This document shows positions 61,024 through 64,000 of a stretch of 64,000 nucleotides of DNA, piece after piece. Every line of letters starts with the position of its first letter. The stretch's first letter is position 1. The DNA is taken from positions 1 through 64,000 of the forward strand of contig NZ_CAACUY010000006.1 in NCBI RefSeq assembly GCF_900659615.1. The letters are read 5' to 3'. The position numbers were made by a program, and so were the translations under genes. This stretch comes from Actinomadura fibrosa. GTDB taxonomy: Bacteria > Actinomycetota > Actinomycetes > Streptosporangiales > Streptosporangiaceae. The notes under the pieces were generated by a model. The model was not told the origin of the DNA and searched no databases. It saw only the letters and a list, made by a program, of their open reading frames with translations.

Positions 61024-62328
61024 CTACAGGACGGCGGCCAGCTCCCGCGCCCCAGGCACCCGCCGATGCTGCTGCACGAGTTGAACGGCCACGTTGCGGA
61101 TCGAGGTCCGGTCCCGGACCTCACTGGGCGCCTGCTGATGGGCTTCCAGCAGCCGCGCGATCGCCTGCTCGGCCCAGCCCCGCTGGACCAAGGCGCGGGC
61201 CATGTCGGTGTGCAGCCGCGCGCGCCGCTCAACGGTGTCGAATTGCTCGGGCCGCAGCCGCTCACCGGCGGCGATCGCGGCGCCGGCGTCGCCCAGGCCC
61301 CAGTACACCCCGACGCGGTACAGCTCGATTTGGGCGGGGGTGATGCGAAACGGCGCGTCCGGGGTCGGCGCGGCGGGCATCCGTGCCGGTAGCCGCGTGG
61401 CGGCTTTGCGGGCCTCGGCCATCATCTCCAGCGCGTCCGCGCGCCGGTTGGCCAGGGCCGCGTTGTACCCGGTTGTGCAGAGCGTTTGAGCGTAAGCGGC
61501 CGCCTGTGCCGGGGTGGTCAGGCCGGTGCGCTCCAGCTGTTCCACGGCCCGCAGGGTGACGTGCTGCGCGACCACCTGGCGGCCCTCATGGCGCAGCACG
61601 ATCCCCAGCGATCTGGCCGCCGCCGCCTGAGCGACGGGGTCCTCGGAACGCTCGGCGTACAGCACCGCCCGGTCGGCGGTGATGCGGGACTGCTCCCGGG
61701 CGCCGACCTTGTTGAGCGCGTCGGCCGCCAAGTCGTACACGCCCGCGACCAGCACCCAGGTGTCCGGCTCGTCGGGCGCGTCGCCGGCGGCCTGGTGGGC
61801 GTCGGCCAGCAGCGCAGGCAGCCCGGTCACCAGCTCGCGCAGCGCCCCGCTGTCGAACAGGGTCCGGAAGCGGCGCAGGCGAGTGGCGAGTTGCTCGCGT
61901 GTGATGGGTCCGGCCGCGTCCGGGGTCAGCGCCAGCGCGTCGTCTAGACGGGTCAGTGCCGCCACCGGCACGGCGGCCAGCCCGGCGGCGAGCAACGAAC
62001 GTCGGCGCATCGGATCCTCCTGGACCACCGGAGCCACTGTGGTGTCCACCGTAACCTTCGGCCGCGGGCTGACGCCGAGCAACGCGGCGGCCAGGAGTGC
62101 AGGCGGCATCTCGATGGCCTCGGCGACCGCCCGGATCTTCGCCACGTGCAGACCGGTCTTGCCCTGCTCCAACCGGCTGATGGTGGCGGCCGAGTAGCAC
62201 GCGGCTCGGCCTAGGTCGGCCTGCCGCCAACCGCGTCGCTCCCGTGCGAGACGGATCACCTCACCCACGTTCCCGGCGTCGATCAGCGACCTCACCACAG
62301 CACCGTGCCACCACGGGTCCGTCATCAC
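61024..62328 (-). CDS. XRE-family regulator with TPR-like domain
   Basis: 434 residues. Helix-turn-helix at about 20-75 (VIRLARERRGWRQADLGRAACYSAATISRLEQGK), a linker with a Tat-like RRRSLLAAGLAAVPVAALTRL stretch, and a C-terminal TPR-like helical region. It is divergent from a RiPP precursor gene and probably controls it. The same protein type is often found beside actinomycete peptide clusters. Confidence 0.88.
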   Translation of the reverse strand: MMTDPWWHGAVVRSLIDAGNVGEVIRLARERRGWRQADLGRAACYSAATISRLEQGKTGLHVAKIRAVAEAIEMPPALLAAALLGVSPRPKVTVDTTVAPVVQEDPMRRRSLLAAGLAAVPVAALTRLDDALALTPDAAGPITREQLATRLRRFRTLFDSGALRELVTGLPALLADAHQAAGDAPDEPDTWVLVAGVYDLAADALNKVGAREQSRITADRAVLYAERSEDPVAQAAAARSLGIVLRHEGRQVVAQHVTLRAVEQLERTGLTTPAQAAAYAQTLCTTGYNAALANRRADALEMMAEARKAATRLPARMPAAPTPDAPFRITPAQIELYRVGVYWGLGDAGAAIAAGERLRPEQFDTVERRARLHTDMARALVQRGWAEQAIARLLEAHQQAPSEVRDRTSIRNVAVQLVQQHRRVPGARELAAVL

Positions 62329-62397
62329 GTCTCCGGAGCTACCGGGAGTCCAGACCCCACCACGCTACGAGATCAACCAGCGGGTGCCCAGACCCGC

Positions 62398-62433
62398 GTG
62401 CAGATCCTGCACACGCGCGCACGTCCTGCACAC
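62398..62433. promoter_or_regulatory. Candidate operator between XRE and RiPP genes
   Basis: GTGCAG-ATC-CTGCAC is a perfect palindrome (62398-62412). TCCTGCACAC repeats directly at 62405 and 62424, 19 nt apart. Confidence 0.45.
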
Positions 62434-62515
62434 CACCCGCCGAACCGCGGCCCGGCGCGTTCCACTGAACACCGAGCGGCGCCGCCCCGGGCGTCCACCC
62501 TCGGAAGGAACCGAC

Positions 62516-62764
62516 ATGCTCCCCACTCCCGCCACCACGGCGACGATCACCCAGCCGCCGGCGCTGCGCCCCTACGGGCTCCGTTTCGCCCAGCGGCTGT
62601 CCGCCGCGGTCACCCAGACGCCACCGGACCTGACCTACTGCCCGCGTCGGCAGCAGACCCTGGCCGGTGGCAGTCCGCTCGCCGCTCAGCCCGGCCTGCT
62701 GCGCGCCTACTCGGTCACCTGGGGCACCACCGATCGGGACAACAAGACCGACGACAACGGCTGA
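62516..62764 (+). CDS. ATP-grasp-modified RiPP precursor (graspetide-like)
   Basis: 82 residues, ATG after GGAAGGA. The leader has ALRPYGLRFAQRLSAAV, close to the RP(W/Y)GLR motif of the putative ATP-grasp-modified RiPP family (TIGR04186). The C-terminal part YSVTWGTTDRDNKTDDNG mixes Thr with Asp, as needed for omega-ester or amide cross-links made by ATP-grasp enzymes. It lies 13 nt before an ATP-grasp gene. Confidence 0.82.
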   Translation: MLPTPATTATITQPPALRPYGLRFAQRLSAAVTQTPPDLTYCPRRQQTLAGGSPLAAQPGLLRAYSVTWGTTDRDNKTDDNG

Positions 62765-62777
62765 CTCGGAGGGCCAG

Positions 62778-63743
62778 ATGAACCGCGGCACGGTGCTCAT
62801 CCTCACCGACACCACCGACCACACCGTCGACCTCATCGTCCACGAGCTCCAGCAGCGCGAGGCGACCGTCGTCCGCCTGGACCCCGGCGCTGGACCCATC
62901 CGGATCGACGCCCGCCTGGACGGCGACCGGTGGCGCGGCCACGTCGGCGATGAGCACCGCGCTGCCCGCCTGGAGGAGGTGACCTCGGTGCTGTGGCGCT
63001 GGCCCGGCCTGCCCACCGGGCACCCCGCCATTACCGACCCGGCCGCCCGCGCCTGGGCCGCCCGCGAGGACCTCCTGGCGCTGCGCGGCATCCTGCGCAC
63101 GCTGCCCGCCCGCTGGATCAGCCACCCCGCCGCGATCGCCACCGCAGGCGACAAGGCGGGGCAGCTCGTCACCGCCCGCCGCTGCGGGCTCGAAGTCCCC
63201 GACACCCTCATCACCACCAGCGGCGCCCCCGTCCCTGCCTGAGCGTACGGCCGCGCCATCCTCTACAAGGCCTTCCACGCCCAGGGCGCCGACCCTGAAT
63301 CAATGGTCACCGCGAGCGCTACCGACGCCGCCGCGCTACCCGCCGAACTGGCCGCCGCCTCCACCTTCCAGCCGATCGTGCGGGGCACCAGCATCCGTCT
63401 CACCGCCGTCGGCCCGCACCTGTTCGCCGTCCGCATCACCGGCACCGACCTGCTCGACTGGCGGCCCGTCCAGGACCGCCTGACCTTCACCGCGACCGAA
63501 ATCCCGCCCGCCATCGCCACCGGCGTGCACGCGTTCCTGCGTGCCTACGGCCTGGAGTACGGGGCCTTCGACTTCATCGACCCCGGCCCCGGTCGTCCGT
63601 GGAGCTTCCTGGAGTGCAATCCATCCGGCATGTACGGGATGGTGGAGATCCAGTCCGGCCTGCGCATCACCGCGGCGATCGCCGACCGGCTCCTGACCCC
63701 ACTCAACCAGGGCTCGGCCGGATGCTCGATCGGTTCGCCGTGA
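62778..63743 (+). pseudogene. ATP-grasp RiPP maturase split by in-frame TGA
   Basis: Both halves share one frame: MNRGTVLILTDTTDHTVDLI to SGAPVPA, then TGA at 63240-63242, then AYGRAILYKAFHAQGADPES on to 63743. Without the stop the protein is about 321 residues, the family's usual size (ATP-grasp ribosomal peptide maturase, SAV_5884-like). The second half holds the ATP-grasp core (YKAFHAQG, LEYGAFDFIDPGPGRPWSFLECNPSGMYGMVE). The stop falls in the linker between the N-terminal and ATP-grasp domains. A CGA to TGA change would explain it. The second half lacks its own ribosome site, so this is probably a recent pseudogene. Confidence 0.8.
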
Positions 63744-64000
63744 CGGACCGTGCCGACGCTGACACAGTGGGACCCATGGGCCTCTACTTCTTCCCTCCAT
63801 CGCTGAAGCTGCGCGCCACCTTCCTCGCTGCGCAGGCCGAGTACGCCGAGCACGACGGCCGTCCCGACGCCGACGGCCTCACCCTCGCCGACCTGACCGA
63901 AGGCACGCTGCGCAGCTACGTCGAGGGCATGGCGGCCGGGACGTTCCCCCGCGACGGCATCAGGATCGGCGTCGCGGGGACCGAGCTGTGGTGGTGCGAG
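63740..64000 (+). CDS. GNAT-like acetyltransferase, N-terminal fragment
   Basis: Runs off the right edge. GTG 63740 overlaps the maturase TGA (GTGA), so it is coupled; ATG 63776 is also possible. The 87 visible residues (FPPSLKLRATFLAAQAEYAEHDGRP, then DGIRIGVAGTELWWCE) resemble the N-terminus of a GNAT family acetyltransferase. It might modify the peptide or be an unrelated neighbour. Confidence 0.6.
   Translation, partial: MTDRADADTVGPMGLYFFPPSLKLRATFLAAQAEYAEHDGRPDADGLTLADLTEGTLRSYVEGMAAGTFPRDGIRIGVAGTELWWCE

Noticed and set aside
63303-63743. Independent gene starting at ATG 63303
   Set aside because: Same frame as the upstream ORF, no ribosome site, and sequence between the TGA and this ATG still matches the ATP-grasp domain.

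Overview
The window is chromosomal DNA from a very high-GC actinomycete. Signs are GTG and TTG starts, leaderless promoters, F420-dependent oxidoreductases, SigE-type sigma factors, XRE/TPR regulators and PspC-linked kinases. The mix suits the Streptosporangiales, perhaps an Actinomadura-like genus; that is inference. No rRNA, tRNA or CRISPR was seen.

Layout. 1-2 kb: fragment of a secreted protein, then guaA. 2-7.3 kb: peroxide defence. ahpC and ahpD run left and an oxyR-like gene runs right. In many actinobacteria ahpC and oxyR are adjacent and divergent; here a large serine recombinase and an F420-type oxidoreductase lie between them. 7.4-15.3 kb: two tandem giant fusions (GT2 + TagF-like) for wall or capsule polymer, and a methyltransferase. 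15.4-20.4 kb: a molybdenum hydroxylase operon with a form II CoxL (coxS-coxL-coxM), plus a membrane-tailed coxG behind a strong hairpin. 20.4-21.3 kb: non-coding with a 33-nt repeat.

21.3-31 kb: an isocitrate lyase/PEP mutase-like enzyme with a transporter, a small secreted protein, a 54-residue protein coupled to a CHAP/peptidoglycan-binding lysin, an O-methyltransferase, a SigE-family sigma factor with a membrane partner, a CGNR regulator divergent from an epoxide hydrolase with two matching operators, and two pterin dehydratase-like genes around a frameshifted small gene. 31-35 kb: an XRE/TPR regulator, three small unknown genes and a Tat-exported PhoD-like phosphatase.

35.3-38.3 kb: two short leader-peptide ORFs, each ending in Cys codons and sharing R-(V/L)-A-S-x-L-C, precede a cysteine dioxygenase-like gene and a dicarboxylate/cystine-type symporter. 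This looks like a cysteine-responsive attenuation pair. 38.3-42.9 kb: PspC proteins and a two-component system. 43.2-51 kb: a second F420-type oxidoreductase, a beta-lactamase-like protein, SRPBCC and PIG-L proteins, dhaKLM, and an emfourin-like inhibitor next to a zinc metalloprotease. 51-60.9 kb: pcrA, a Ser/Thr kinase, a LysR/MFS pair, MaoC, TetR, GNAT, TSUP and Nudix genes.

61-64 kb: an XRE/TPR regulator divergent from an ATP-grasp RiPP (graspetide-like) cluster. The precursor looks intact, but the ATP-grasp maturase has one in-frame TGA. A GNAT gene runs off the right edge.
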